From: an uncultured Alphaproteobacteria bacterium
Lineage (GTDB): Bacteria; Pseudomonadota; Alphaproteobacteria; HIMB59
Assembly: GCA_902574995.1 (NCBI GenBank)
Contig: CACGPP010000005.1
Span: 1 to 64,000 of the forward strand
Reading direction: 5' to 3'
DNA: 64,000 nucleotides
The notes beneath the pieces are model-generated. The model did not search any database. It saw only the letters and a program-made list of their open reading frames with translations, and was not told the DNA's origin. Position numbers and translations under genes: made by a program. Below are positions 9,074 to 17,372 of the stretch, piece by piece (the stretch's first letter is position 1; every line of letters starts with the position of its first letter).

Positions 9074-10040
9074 TTATATTCCAAATATAGATTTAGCGGA
9101 TATTATTAATAAAGATCTTAATAGTGATGCTGCTGTACAAGTATCAAATAATATTAAAAAAGCATCTGAAGAAATTGGTTTTTTTACAGTCACAAATCAC
9201 GGTATTCCAATTTCAAAAATAAATAATCTTTTAAAAACTTGTAAAAAATTTTTTTACTTAAAAGACGAAGAAAAACTAAAAATAGCTCCTAAAAAATGGA
9301 ACCCCAATACTAATACTGTTTATAGGGGTTATTTTCCTAGTTCAGTGAATGGTAAAGAGGGTTTAGATATAGGAGATCCACTTTTAAAGCAAAATATGGT
9401 TGATTTGTTAAAAAAGGAAAAATTTGAAGTTAATCACGATATGTCTTTTTTAGATCCTGAGTGGCAAATTACGATAAATAATTATTTTGATGATCTTCAC
9501 AACTTAGGAATAACCATATTTAAATCTATCATATCTTCATTCTCCTCAGATTTATCTTTAGCTGAAAAGGCTTTTCAAAGACCCAAAACACTCTCTACTC
9601 TAAGATTTAATTACTATCCAAAGCAAGATAAACCTGTTGAAGTTTCTTCTCAGGACGGTGTTGCTTTAGGTTGTGAAACCCATGTAGATAGTGGGATAAT
9701 GACTATCTTGTATCAGGACAAAAAAGGTGGTTTACAAGTTCAAAATAGACATTCTTTAGAGTGGTATGATGTTCCTCATGACCCAAATGCTTTCGTAATT
9801 AATACAGGTTTAGCTTTAGAGTATTTAACTAATGGTAAAATGAAAGCAACTAATCACAGAGTATTATTTAATCAAGAGGAGCGAGTATCAATACCTTTCT
9901 TTTTTGAGCCATCATTTGATTTCATATTAGATCCAAAATATTTGGATATTAATGAAAATATCAATTATAATATTGATAATTATGAAAATTTTCTCACCAA
10001 TTCACTTAAAAAATTTGTTGAATATGACAGACCTGCCTAA
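9063..10040 (+). CDS. Isopenicillin-N-synthase-like 2-oxoglutarate/Fe(II) dioxygenase
   Basis: About 325 residues with the two-domain architecture of IPNS-type oxygenases. The N-terminal DIOX_N region has GFFTVTNHGIP near residue 40. The double-stranded beta-helix carries the iron ligands His207 and Asp209 (THVDSG) and His265 (TNHRV), and the 2-oxoglutarate-binding Arg274-x-Ser276 (ERVSIPFFFEPS). Substrate is not predictable; relatives act on small metabolites including amino-acid derivatives. I chose ATG 9063 over the in-frame TTG 9057. It follows the 64-residue gene with overlap, so it probably belongs to the mfd transcript. Confidence 0.85.
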   Translation: MQSNYIPNIDLADIINKDLNSDAAVQVSNNIKKASEEIGFFTVTNHGIPISKINNLLKTCKKFFYLKDEEKLKIAPKKWNPNTNTVYRGYFPSSVNGKEGLDIGDPLLKQNMVDLLKKEKFEVNHDMSFLDPEWQITINNYFDDLHNLGITIFKSIISSFSSDLSLAEKAFQRPKTLSTLRFNYYPKQDKPVEVSSQDGVALGCETHVDSGIMTILYQDKKGGLQVQNRHSLEWYDVPHDPNAFVINTGLALEYLTNGKMKATNHRVLFNQEERVSIPFFFEPSFDFILDPKYLDINENINYNIDNYENFLTNSLKKFVEYDRPA

Positions 10041-10482
10041 ATTACCTTTTTTATTGTTATTCGCATTGATAACAGCTTGTGGTGATTTTAATACTGGTGT
10101 AAAAAAATCAGATACTCAAAAAGTTAACACAGTTAAATACGGAACACTCGTTGCAGCTGAACCAGTCAAAATTACTGGTGAAAGCTCTGGTTTAGGCGCT
10201 CTTACAGGAGGTTTAGTAGGTTTTGTCGTAGGATGTGGAGAGGGTATTTTTGATGATGATTGTAGAGATGCTGCTGCTGTGGTTGGAACCATTGGTGGAG
10301 CAATAGTAGGTTATGTAGCTGGTTCATCATTAGGTGATCATACAGGATTTCAATATGTTGTAGACGTTGATGACACAGATGATGACATTTCAATAGTTCA
10401 ATCTGGCACAGAACAAATTCCAATTGGTTCCAGAGTAACTATTGCTATTGGTACAAATACTAGAATTATCATATCTGAATAG
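10024..10482 (+). CDS. Glycine-zipper outer-membrane lipoprotein
   Basis: 152 residues. The N-terminus is a lipoprotein signal: MTDLPKLPFLLLFALITAC with lipobox ITAC, so Cys19 would be acylated. The centre is a glycine zipper (GALTGGLVGFVVG and GTIGGAIVGYVAGSSLG) interrupted by a Cys/Asp-rich insert CGEGIFDDDCRD. This is the pattern of SlyB and the 17-kDa surface-antigen family, outer-membrane lipoproteins supporting envelope integrity. The frame is open further upstream, but ATG 10024 is chosen because it places the signal peptide at the N-terminus. The start overlaps the oxygenase 3' end by 17 bp. Confidence 0.78.
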   Translation: MTDLPKLPFLLLFALITACGDFNTGVKKSDTQKVNTVKYGTLVAAEPVKITGESSGLGALTGGLVGFVVGCGEGIFDDDCRDAAAVVGTIGGAIVGYVAGSSLGDHTGFQYVVDVDDTDDDISIVQSGTEQIPIGSRVTIAIGTNTRIIISE

Positions 10483-10495
10483 ACATAAATAAATC

Positions 10496-10798
10496 ATGTT
10501 TATTGCAATGAATCGATTTAAAGTCAAATTAGGTGAAGAGACTTATTTTGAGGAAATATGGAAAAATAGAGATACACACTTAAATAAAGTTCCTGGTTTT
10601 AAAAAATTTAATTTAATAAAAAGTGAAACGAATGAAGAATATACACTCTATGCATCTCACAGTGAATGGGAGTCAAAGCAAGATTTTATTAATTGGACTA
10701 AATCAGAAGCTTTTAGGATGGCTCATAAAAATGCGGGTGAACATAAAACAGTATATGTAGATCACCCAAAGTTTGAGGGTTTTGAAGTAGTATTATAA
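10496..10798 (+). CDS. Antibiotic-biosynthesis-monooxygenase (ABM) fold protein, HmoB/IsdG-like
   Basis: 100 residues with the ferredoxin-like ABM layout: strand FIAMNRFKVK, helix EETYFEEIWKNRDTHLNKVPGF, strands FKKFNLIKS and YTLYASHSEWES, and a helix FINWTKSEAFRMAHKNAG. Asn at position 6 and the W-x-S and H residues are placed as in heme-degrading monooxygenases of the IsdG/HmoB type, which release iron from heme. Heme binding is not demonstrated, and many ABM proteins act on other substrates. It follows the lipoprotein gene after 13 bp and converges on another small alpha/beta protein. Confidence 0.65.
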   Translation: MFIAMNRFKVKLGEETYFEEIWKNRDTHLNKVPGFKKFNLIKSETNEEYTLYASHSEWESKQDFINWTKSEAFRMAHKNAGEHKTVYVDHPKFEGFEVVL

Positions 10799-10800
10799 TT

Positions 10801-11163
10801 TTACCTTATCGAAACATATACACTGCCACCCATACTTAAAACTTTACCGTAATCCTTTAGTAACTTTGCAAAATCTGGGAAATAATCATTTTTACTTGCA
10901 TTTTCGACATGTCTTTGAACACTCTCCATGGATGCAAATTGTTCATTTATTGTAAATAATGTGTTTCCAGTTTCGCCCTTACTAGGATCAGTAGGGTCTT
11001 TAAACTCTGGTGCTTTTGTAAAGTAAGCATTTAATAAATGATCTGTTCCATCAGAATAAAATTCAGTCATCCATTTTCCATGGGTGCTAAAAATATTTTC
11101 AACTTCAGCAGCTTTATCATTTGGTACAGCATAGGAAAGATTTATACATACACGATCAGTCAT
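10801..11163 (-). CDS. Small dimeric alpha/beta-barrel-like protein, unknown function
   Basis: 120 residues from ATG 11163. The frame runs further upstream, but the extra N-terminus would be hydrophobic low-complexity sequence translated from the spacer before tRNA-Ser. A clear GGAG ribosome-binding site lies 6 bases before this ATG. Alternating strand and helix segments (CINLSYAVPNDKAAEVENIF, NTLFTINEQFASMESVQRHVE) look like an ABM/EthD-type barrel, with aromatic and histidine residues, but I cannot name a family. It converges on the other ABM-like gene with a 2-bp gap. Confidence 0.55.
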   Translation of the reverse strand: MTDRVCINLSYAVPNDKAAEVENIFSTHGKWMTEFYSDGTDHLLNAYFTKAPEFKDPTDPSKGETGNTLFTINEQFASMESVQRHVENASKNDYFPDFAKLLKDYGKVLSMGGSVYVSIR

Positions 11164-11227
11164 TTTTTCTCCTTTTAAATAAAAAATAATAATAATTATA
11201 CATTTTGAAAATTGAAAATAGATCAAA

Positions 11228-11317
11228 TGGCGGAAGGACTGGGATTCGAACCCAGGAAAGAGTTGCCCCTTTGCCGGTTTTCAAGACCGGTGCTTTCAAC
11301 CGCTCAGCCATCCTTCC
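11228..11317 (-). tRNA. tRNA-Ser(UGA)
   Basis: Read on the minus strand the acceptor stem GGAAGGA pairs with TCCTTCC, followed by discriminator G and an encoded CCA. The anticodon loop is CTTGAAA between CCGGT and ACCGG, giving anticodon UGA. There is a long class-II variable arm and the T-loop GGTTCGAATCC is intact. The 90-nt length and long variable arm fit tRNA-Ser, which decodes UCA and other UCN codons. Confidence 0.96.
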
Positions 11318-11337
11318 GATGTCATAAACGTTTAGAA

Positions 11338-11365
11338 TGTATATATTACGTTATTTTTAAATCAA
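11338..11365 (-). promoter_or_regulatory. Putative sigma-70 promoter of tRNA-Ser
   Basis: On the minus strand TTGATT (11365-11360) and TATACA (11343-11338) are separated by 16 bases and lie 20 bases before the mature tRNA 5' end. This fits a housekeeping promoter with a short 5' leader. The prediction is by motif only. Confidence 0.45.
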
Positions 11366-11422
11366 TCGTAATTTTGTGATATTAGTTGATATATTCTTTG
11401 ACAACTCATGTTATGTTTTTAA

Positions 11423-12178
11423 GTGATTTTAGGTAATCTTCCAACATTAACTTTTTTATATATTTTATTAGTATATTTCATTGGCGGCATTACCCAAGGT
11501 ATACTTGGTGTCGGATTAATCACAGTTGTAATTTCTTTACTCTCATTTGTCGTGGATGTAAAACAAACAATAGCTCTTGTGATAATACCAACAATTATTA
11601 CTAGTTTTTTTCAAATGATAAATGGAAATAATTTGAGAAAAATTTCTATTGATACTAAATTTTTTTTAATTTTTTCAACTCTAATCATCATTCCAGGAGT
11701 AATTTTACTTAAAACACTGCAATCGGATTTAATTTTAATATTTATTGCTATTTTGCTATTTATTAATTCTACTCTTTTTTTATCAAATAGAATTATTTCA
11801 ATACCTAATTATAAAAGTTCATTAATTCAATCGATAGCAGGGTCTTTTAATGGATTTATTATTGGTCTTACAAGTATTTATACCATGCCTTTTGTATTTT
11901 TATTACAATCACTTAAATATGATAAAGAAAAAACTGTTCAATTTATGGGATTGGCTTTTTTACTTTATAGTTTAATGCAATTTTTTTCTTTTATATTTTT
12001 AAAGCTAATTGATATAAGCACAATTATTCCTTCATTAATTGTATCCATACCAGTTGTAATAGGTTTTTTCTTAGGAAAAATAATTAGAAGATACGTTTCA
12101 GAAATATTATTTAAAAAGTTATTTTATATAATGTTATTATTGATGAGTGGGATAATTTTAATTAATGGTGTTTTGTAA
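11423..12178 (+). CDS. TSUP (TauE/SafE) family membrane transporter
   Basis: 251 residues with seven or eight hydrophobic helices. The first repeat has GGITQGILGVGLITV and the second has GSFNGFIIGLTSIYTMPF, matching the two half-repeats of the TauE/SafE (TSUP) family. Members export sulfite, sulfoacetate or other organosulfur anions, or take up similar substrates; the substrate here is unknown. The start is GTG 11423, because ATGs at 11408 and 11413 are in other frames or closed. It stands alone after tRNA-Ser. Confidence 0.8.
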   Translation: MILGNLPTLTFLYILLVYFIGGITQGILGVGLITVVISLLSFVVDVKQTIALVIIPTIITSFFQMINGNNLRKISIDTKFFLIFSTLIIIPGVILLKTLQSDLILIFIAILLFINSTLFLSNRIISIPNYKSSLIQSIAGSFNGFIIGLTSIYTMPFVFLLQSLKYDKEKTVQFMGLAFLLYSLMQFFSFIFLKLIDISTIIPSLIVSIPVVIGFFLGKIIRRYVSEILFKKLFYIMLLLMSGIILINGVL

Positions 12179-12188
12179 TTGAAATTAA

Positions 12189-12575
12189 CTAATTACCAGT
12201 GGTTCCGTCTATTCTATTAGTGCTGAAAATAGCACCTAACATAAATACAACAACTGAAGCTGGAAATAAAAGATAACCAATTGTGTATGTATCTGGATAA
12301 TACTGCATACCTATGTAAAGAATTATTGCTTGGAGTAGGCAAAGTAATAGAAAAATGTAATTTGTTCCAATTCTACTTAATAGTACAGCTAGAGGTTTTA
12401 ATACAACTATACCTGCTGCACACACAAAAATGATTGCAGGAATAACATTTAATGATAAGCCCATTGACTCGGCATATGTATAATCCTCTAGAGAATCCCA
12501 AGGCAGGATCATGGATAGGAACATCATTATAATAGCCGAATAAACAAATTTTTTGCCTGTATTAGTTAAAATCAT
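12189..12575 (-). CDS. Small four-helix membrane protein, unknown
   Basis: 128 residues with about four hydrophobic helices (roughly 9-25, 42-60, 72-92 and 98-117) and a short polar tail (STNRIDGTTGN). There is a P-W-D-S-L-E-D-Y loop after the first helix. It converges on the TSUP gene and diverges from the lldD-like gene, with 41 bp between their starts. I recognise no family and propose no function. Confidence 0.5.
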   Translation of the reverse strand: MILTNTGKKFVYSAIIMMFLSMILPWDSLEDYTYAESMGLSLNVIPAIIFVCAAGIVVLKPLAVLLSRIGTNYIFLLLCLLQAIILYIGMQYYPDTYTIGYLLFPASVVVFMLGAIFSTNRIDGTTGN

Positions 12576-12616
12576 GTGATATTTATAACAAATACAGGCT
12601 TTTTAGCAAAATTATT

Positions 12617-13765
12617 ATGAGATTAGATAACTGCTTAAATTTTAAAGATTTCAGGAAGTTAGCCAAAAAAAAACTTCCATCTCCTGTATTTCATTATATT
12701 GATGGTGCTGCAGATGATGAAGTAACATATAGAAGAAATACATCAGCCTTTGATGATGTAGATTTAATACCAAACGTATTAAGAGGTGTAAAAGATGTTG
12801 ATTTATCAACAACTATTTTTGGAAAAAAAATAGATTTACCTTTTTACTGTTCACCAACAGCTCTCCAGAGGATATTTCATTACGAAGGAGAGAGAGCTGT
12901 AGCTAAGGCAGCTCAAAAATTTAATACTATGTTTGGTGTGTCTTCTTTGGCTACAGTAAGTGTAGAAGAAATTTCAAACCTCGTGGATACACCAAAGATG
13001 TTTCAATTTTATTATCACAAAGATAAAGGATTAAACAACTCAATTCTTCAAAGAGCAAAAGATGCTAATTTCGATGTTATGGCTTTGACTGTTGATACAA
13101 TAACAGGCGGCAATAGAGAAAGAGACATAAGAACCGGTTTTACATCACCTCCTAAATTTACGTTATCAAGTATTTACAGTTACATTACTAAACCAAAATG
13201 GGCAATTAATTACTTAACTAAAGGTAAGTTTGAACTCCCGCACCTTCAAGATTATGTAAAAGAGGGCACTAATACAGCTATCTCAATTGGTAATTACTTT
13301 TCTACTATGCTCGATCAAGATATGAATTGGAAAGATGCTGAAAAATTATGTTCTGATTGGGGTGGTCATTTTGCTTTAAAAGGAATACTAAGTGTAGAGG
13401 ATGCAAAAAAAGCAGTAGATATTGGATGTACTGGAATTGTTGTATCTAATCACGGAGGAAGACAATTAGATGGTGCTAGATCACCTTTTGATCAATTGGC
13501 TGATATAGTAGAGGCAGTAGGTGATAGAGTGGATATAATTTGTGAAGGGGGTATCCAAAGAGGGACACATATGCTTAAAGCTTTGTCATTGGGAGCTAAA
13601 GCTTGTGCAGGTGGAAGGCTTTATTTGTATGCATTAGCTGCTGCTGGACAAATAGGTGTAGAAAAAGCTCTAAGTATTTATAAAACAGAGTTAGAAAGAG
13701 ATATGAAGTTGATGGGCTGCAAAAAAATTTCTGATCTTTCTAAAAAAAATATTAAATTTAATTAA
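12617..13765 (+). CDS. lldD: FMN-dependent alpha-hydroxy-acid dehydrogenase, LldD-like
   Basis: 382 residues of the alpha-hydroxy-acid oxidase TIM barrel. Tyr27 (FHYIDGAADDE) and the catalytic SNHGGRQLDG motif with His279 and Arg282 are present, as are the FMN-phosphate loops (CEGGIQRGTHMLKALSLGA, GGRLYLYALAA). Length and the insertion around residues 180-225 fit the membrane-associated L-lactate dehydrogenases of Proteobacteria, which pass electrons to quinone or cytochrome. Other 2-hydroxy acids such as glycolate or mandelate are possible substrates. It appears monocistronic. Confidence 0.85.
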   Translation: MRLDNCLNFKDFRKLAKKKLPSPVFHYIDGAADDEVTYRRNTSAFDDVDLIPNVLRGVKDVDLSTTIFGKKIDLPFYCSPTALQRIFHYEGERAVAKAAQKFNTMFGVSSLATVSVEEISNLVDTPKMFQFYYHKDKGLNNSILQRAKDANFDVMALTVDTITGGNRERDIRTGFTSPPKFTLSSIYSYITKPKWAINYLTKGKFELPHLQDYVKEGTNTAISIGNYFSTMLDQDMNWKDAEKLCSDWGGHFALKGILSVEDAKKAVDIGCTGIVVSNHGGRQLDGARSPFDQLADIVEAVGDRVDIICEGGIQRGTHMLKALSLGAKACAGGRLYLYALAAAGQIGVEKALSIYKTELERDMKLMGCKKISDLSKKNIKFN

Positions 13766-13786
13766 ATTAAATTATCATTGCTTTCG

Positions 13787-13814
13787 TTGTCACGAATATT
13801 AAAGATTTTATAAT
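13787..13814 (+). promoter_or_regulatory. Putative promoter of the mltB...MBL operon
   Basis: TTGTCA (13787-13792) and TATAAT (13809-13814) are separated by 16 bases and lie 22 bases before the mltB ATG. This is one of the clearest sigma-70-like pairs in the window and precedes an eight-gene run with almost no further gaps. Confidence 0.5.
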
Positions 13815-13836
13815 ATAATCTATTTAATAGAATCTT

Positions 13837-14892
13837 ATGCTCATCAAATTATTTATAAAATTAATACTCTTAACTTTATTTAGCTTAAAAGTATGTGCAC
13901 ATGATCCAAAAAATTGTGACGTACTTCAGAACTATGATTTCTCTGGTTTTGAAAGCTGGAAAATTGAAGTTGTAAATAGATCAAATGAATTTGGACTAGA
14001 TGAGGATTTTGTATCAAATTTAATTGCTCCATATGAGGTTAACAAGAGAGTAATTGAAAATGATAAGTGTCAGCCAGAATTTACTTTAACTTTTTCTGAA
14101 TATATTGAGAAAAGAAATTCAGATTTGAGAGTACAAAATGGTTTAAAAAACAAAAGTAAATACAGTGATTTATTAAATAAAATTGATAATCATTATAATG
14201 TTCAATCAAGATTTATTTTATCTATATGGGGTTTAGAAACTGCTTATGGAAAAATTACAGGTAATTATCCCGTATTAGAAAGTCTTTTAACTATGTCATA
14301 TGATGAAAGAAGAAGACGATACTTTACCAAAGAATTATATAACGCTCTTAAAATTCTTGAGCAAGGACACATTAATGTTATTGATTTTAAAGGCTCTTGG
14401 GCAGGAGCTATGGGTCAAAATCAATTTATGCCCTCTAGTTTTCTAAATTATGCTCAAGATTTTAATAATGATGGTAAGAAGAATATATGGACTGACACTG
14501 AGGACTCACTCGCTTCAATTGCAAGGTATCTACAAGGAGTAGGTTCAAACAAATGGGATCCAAATTACACTTGGGGTAGAGAAGTTATCCCCCCGGAAAA
14601 TGTAAAATCTTTAGAGCCTAAATTGTTCATAAAAAGAGAAAAAGGTTGTTTGGCAGTAAAAAAATTATCAAAAAAATTACCTTTAAATGAATTCAGTCTA
14701 ATGAATTTTAAAAAGATGAATGGTAATTCTCTAGATAATTTAGATATTAATAGCTATCTATTAAGGATGGGTAGGGAAGAGGGTGATTACAGATATTTTA
14801 TTGTTTATGATAATTATTTTAATATTCTCTCTTACAACTGTTCTAACTATTATGGTCTTTCTGTTGGATTGTTAAGTGATAAATTTAAATAA
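13837..14892 (+). CDS. Lytic murein transglycosylase, MltB-like
   Basis: 351 residues with a signal peptide (about 1-21, ending CA-HD). The SLT_2/MltB core follows: SIWGLETAYGK with the catalytic Glu134, DFKGSWAGAMGQNQFMPSSF, and DGKKNIWTDTEDSLASIARYLQ. MltB-type enzymes cleave peptidoglycan glycan strands to 1,6-anhydromuropeptides. No lipobox is seen, so it is probably a soluble periplasmic enzyme. It is the first gene of the operon. Its last 17 bases overlap the GTG start of the next gene, an RlpA-like lipoprotein, matching the alphaproteobacterial mltB-rlpA pairing. Confidence 0.88.
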   Translation: MLIKLFIKLILLTLFSLKVCAHDPKNCDVLQNYDFSGFESWKIEVVNRSNEFGLDEDFVSNLIAPYEVNKRVIENDKCQPEFTLTFSEYIEKRNSDLRVQNGLKNKSKYSDLLNKIDNHYNVQSRFILSIWGLETAYGKITGNYPVLESLLTMSYDERRRRYFTKELYNALKILEQGHINVIDFKGSWAGAMGQNQFMPSSFLNYAQDFNNDGKKNIWTDTEDSLASIARYLQGVGSNKWDPNYTWGREVIPPENVKSLEPKLFIKREKGCLAVKKLSKKLPLNEFSLMNFKKMNGNSLDNLDINSYLLRMGREEGDYRYFIVYDNYFNILSYNCSNYYGLSVGLLSDKFK

Positions 14893-15649
14893 TATTAATA
14901 AAATACTGTTTTTACTAATTTTATCATCATGTACAGTAACGTCTATTGATACTGTAGATGATAAAAAAATTGAAGAAGAAGTTGAAACTCAAGAATACTT
15001 TAAAAAATCAGAAGTTACTATATCACCACTTGATGACTACAATATTGAGTTAAGTGTTATGGAAAAGTTTATTATAGATGAAAGAATTAAAGGCAATAAT
15101 ATCCATCATTCTAATTTGCCTATACCAAGCGTGGTAAAACTGTCAGATCCCAGTAACCTAGATAACAATATTATTGTCAGAAACATTAAGTTAAATACTG
15201 AAAATAGGCTTTCATTAAGTCAAGAGATTATTGATAAAATATCACTTAATACAAAAGTATATTTAGAATATTTAAAAGATGAATCCATAATTCTAAGAAA
15301 TGTTGTCGACTCAAAAGAAGAGAGCAAGATAAAGATGGATGATACAGAAATTTCATTTGAACAGTTAGATCAAGATCAAACTGAAATCAGTGAAAAACTT
15401 GATTACGAGAAAATTAAAACTCTAGATATCAAAAATTCTAAGAGACAAAACACTATATTAGTTGAAATCTATAAAGATATAAATCTGGCGAAGCTTAAAA
15501 CTAATAAAATCAAAAATTTTGGATTGTTTTATGAAGAAAATGACGAGGGGGTTAAGGTTTTTGCTGGCCCATTTCTAAAGAGTGATATAAATCTTAAGTT
15601 AGATTTTCTGATTAAAAATGGATATTTAAATGCAAAAAAAACCCCTTAA
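14876..15649 (+). CDS. Degenerate RlpA-like lipoprotein with SPOR-like C-terminus
   Basis: 257 residues from GTG 14876 (an in-frame stop lies immediately upstream). The lipobox LSSC (Cys19) follows a short hydrophobic segment. Its middle (LPIPSVVKLSDPSNLDNNII, then LSLSQEIIDKISL and VYLEYL) follows the strand order of the RlpA double-psi barrel. However, the G-x-ASYYG entry motif is absent and the RVNDRGPF catalytic strand reads VRNIKLNTEN. The C-terminal 65 residues (ILVEIYKDINLAKLK... VKVFAGPF) look like a SPOR domain that binds denuded glycan. Position between mltB and the carboxypeptidase is where rlpA belongs. It is likely non-catalytic. Confidence 0.62.
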   Translation: MINLNNINKILFLLILSSCTVTSIDTVDDKKIEEEVETQEYFKKSEVTISPLDDYNIELSVMEKFIIDERIKGNNIHHSNLPIPSVVKLSDPSNLDNNIIVRNIKLNTENRLSLSQEIIDKISLNTKVYLEYLKDESIILRNVVDSKEESKIKMDDTEISFEQLDQDQTEISEKLDYEKIKTLDIKNSKRQNTILVEIYKDINLAKLKTNKIKNFGLFYEENDEGVKVFAGPFLKSDINLKLDFLIKNGYLNAKKTP

Positions 15650-16757
15650 TTTACTATTTATAGCAATAATTATTCTATTTCCTAAACAATCTATTGCTAT
15701 TGAAAGTTTAGCAAAAACAGCTCTTGTAATTGATTTATCAACAAACGAAGTTCTTTTAGAAAAAAATTCTAAAGCCAAAACATATCCGTCAAGTATGACC
15801 AAGATGATGACCGCTCTTGTAGCCTTTGAAAAAATCAAAAATGGTACTTTATCATTAGATCAAGAGTTTTTAGTAAGTAAAAAGGCATGGAAAATGGGCG
15901 GATCAAAGATGTTTATAGAGGTAGACAAAAGAGTAAAAGTTTATGATTTATTATTAGGAATTATTGTTCAGAGCGGAAATGATGCCTCCATTGCTTTAGC
16001 AGAAGGTATCTCTGGTTCTGAGGAAATTTTTGCTATTGAAATGAATAATTTAGGCAAAAAAATAGGACTCACAGGGACTAATTTTACAAATAGCAGTGGC
16101 TGGCCTGATGACAATCATTACACCACAGCTGAAGATCTTGCTAAAGTAGCTGAGTACACGATTAAAAATCACTATGAACTATATCAAATGTACAAATTAA
16201 GTGATTTTACATATAACGCGATCAAACAAGATAACAGAAATCCACTTCTATATACATTTGAAGGGTCTGATGGCTTTAAAACAGGATATACAGAAGCAGC
16301 TGGCTACGGTTTAGTTGGATCTGCTGAAAGAGGGGATAGGCGCCTGATTATTGTTCTAAATGGACTAGACTCTTCCAAATTAAGGGCCCAGGAGTCACTA
16401 AGATTAATGGATTGGGGTTTCAACAATTTTCAATTAGTAGATTTTTTTAAAAAAAATGAGGTTATTCAAGAAGCTGATACTTGGCTAGGTAAAGACGACA
16501 AAGTAGACCTAGTTGCTTTAAACGATATAAGTGTGAGCATTCCAAAAGCACAATTATCTTCTGCTAAGGTTAATGTGATAGTAGAGGAGCCTATTGCAAC
16601 TCCTATTCAAAAAGGTGACCAAATAGCCAAACTTCGAATATCGTTTGCTGATAAGAATACTGATTTTCCTTTATTTTCAGGTGAGGACATAGAGCAAAAG
16701 AATTTCTTTTCAAGAATATTTTCAGCTATTTATTATATCATTCTTGGATCTAACTAA
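15630..16757 (+). CDS. dacC: D-alanyl-D-alanine carboxypeptidase (PBP5/6 family)
   Basis: 375 residues. A signal peptide (about 1-23, QSIAIES) is followed by the penicillin-binding fold with all three active-site motifs: S-x-x-K at Ser55-Lys58 (SSMTKM), SGN at 115-117 and KTG at 217-219 (GFKTGYTEAAG). A PBP5 C-terminal beta domain (about 265-355) and a hydrophobic terminal helix anchor it in the inner membrane. It trims the terminal D-Ala of peptidoglycan stem peptides. The ATG overlaps the preceding gene by 20 bp. The paralogue symbol (dacA/C/D) cannot be fixed from sequence alone. Confidence 0.93.
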   Translation: MQKKPLNLLFIAIIILFPKQSIAIESLAKTALVIDLSTNEVLLEKNSKAKTYPSSMTKMMTALVAFEKIKNGTLSLDQEFLVSKKAWKMGGSKMFIEVDKRVKVYDLLLGIIVQSGNDASIALAEGISGSEEIFAIEMNNLGKKIGLTGTNFTNSSGWPDDNHYTTAEDLAKVAEYTIKNHYELYQMYKLSDFTYNAIKQDNRNPLLYTFEGSDGFKTGYTEAAGYGLVGSAERGDRRLIIVLNGLDSSKLRAQESLRLMDWGFNNFQLVDFFKKNEVIQEADTWLGKDDKVDLVALNDISVSIPKAQLSSAKVNVIVEEPIATPIQKGDQIAKLRISFADKNTDFPLFSGEDIEQKNFFSRIFSAIYYIILGSN

Positions 16758-16772
16758 ATAAAATCATATAAA

Positions 16773-17372
16773 ATGAAAGTAATCAGTTTTGAAGGTTTCG
16801 AATATTCTGGAAAATCGACACAGATAAAACTTTTAAAAAAATATTTTATAAAAAATAATATTAAATCTACTTTCACTAGAGAACCTGGAGGTAATAAAGA
16901 TCTAGAAAAGATAAGAAATGTGATTTTAAAGTCTAATTTCGATAATTTAAGTTTAATAATGTTTTTCTTTGCATCTAGATTTGCATTATTATCTTCAATT
17001 AAAAAGAGTGATTTCATTGTATTTGATAGATTTTTTGACTCTACTTATGCCTATCAAAAATATAATTCTAAAGAGAAAAAACTTATTATCAGTTTAATTA
17101 AGTTAATTGATAAGAAATTTATCCCAAAGATAACTTTTTATTTGAAGTTAGATAAGAAAAATTTAATAAGAAGGAAAGATAAAAGATCATATTCAAATAA
17201 ATTTGATAAAAAATATTTTGGACAATTCTCAAGAATTCAAAAAAATTACGAAGAAATATCTAAAATAAAAATAGGTGAACGTAAGTTTGTTGCTATTGAT
17301 GCATCACTATCTGCTAATGAAGTACATGACAAAATCATATTAAATCTAAAAAAATGCAAATTGATAAATTAG
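16773..17372 (+). CDS. tmk: Thymidylate kinase
   Basis: 199 residues. The P-loop GFEYSGKS (8-15) replaces the common G-x-DGAGKS, the dTMP-binding REPGG follows at about 36-40, and the DR-(F/Y)-x-S-x-x-AYQ segment reads FDRFFDSTYAYQ. Tmk converts dTMP to dTDP. The Glu-Tyr pair in the P-loop is unusual but the residues contacting phosphate (G, K, S, T) are intact. It sits 15 bp after the carboxypeptidase and overlaps holB by 19 bp, the conserved tmk-holB arrangement. Confidence 0.9.
   Translation: MKVISFEGFEYSGKSTQIKLLKKYFIKNNIKSTFTREPGGNKDLEKIRNVILKSNFDNLSLIMFFFASRFALLSSIKKSDFIVFDRFFDSTYAYQKYNSKEKKLIISLIKLIDKKFIPKITFYLKLDKKNLIRRKDKRSYSNKFDKKYFGQFSRIQKNYEEISKIKIGERKFVAIDASLSANEVHDKIILNLKKCKLIN

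Noticed and set aside
9952..10023. Upstream extension of the lipoprotein frame
   Set aside because: Falls inside the oxygenase gene and would bury the lipobox; ATG 10024 gives a normal signal.
10202..10423. Antisense open frame inside the lipoprotein gene
   Set aside because: Shadow of the glycine-zipper coding sequence.
11164..11226. Upstream extension of the small barrel protein
   Set aside because: Low-complexity hydrophobic residues from spacer; a GGAG site supports ATG 11163.
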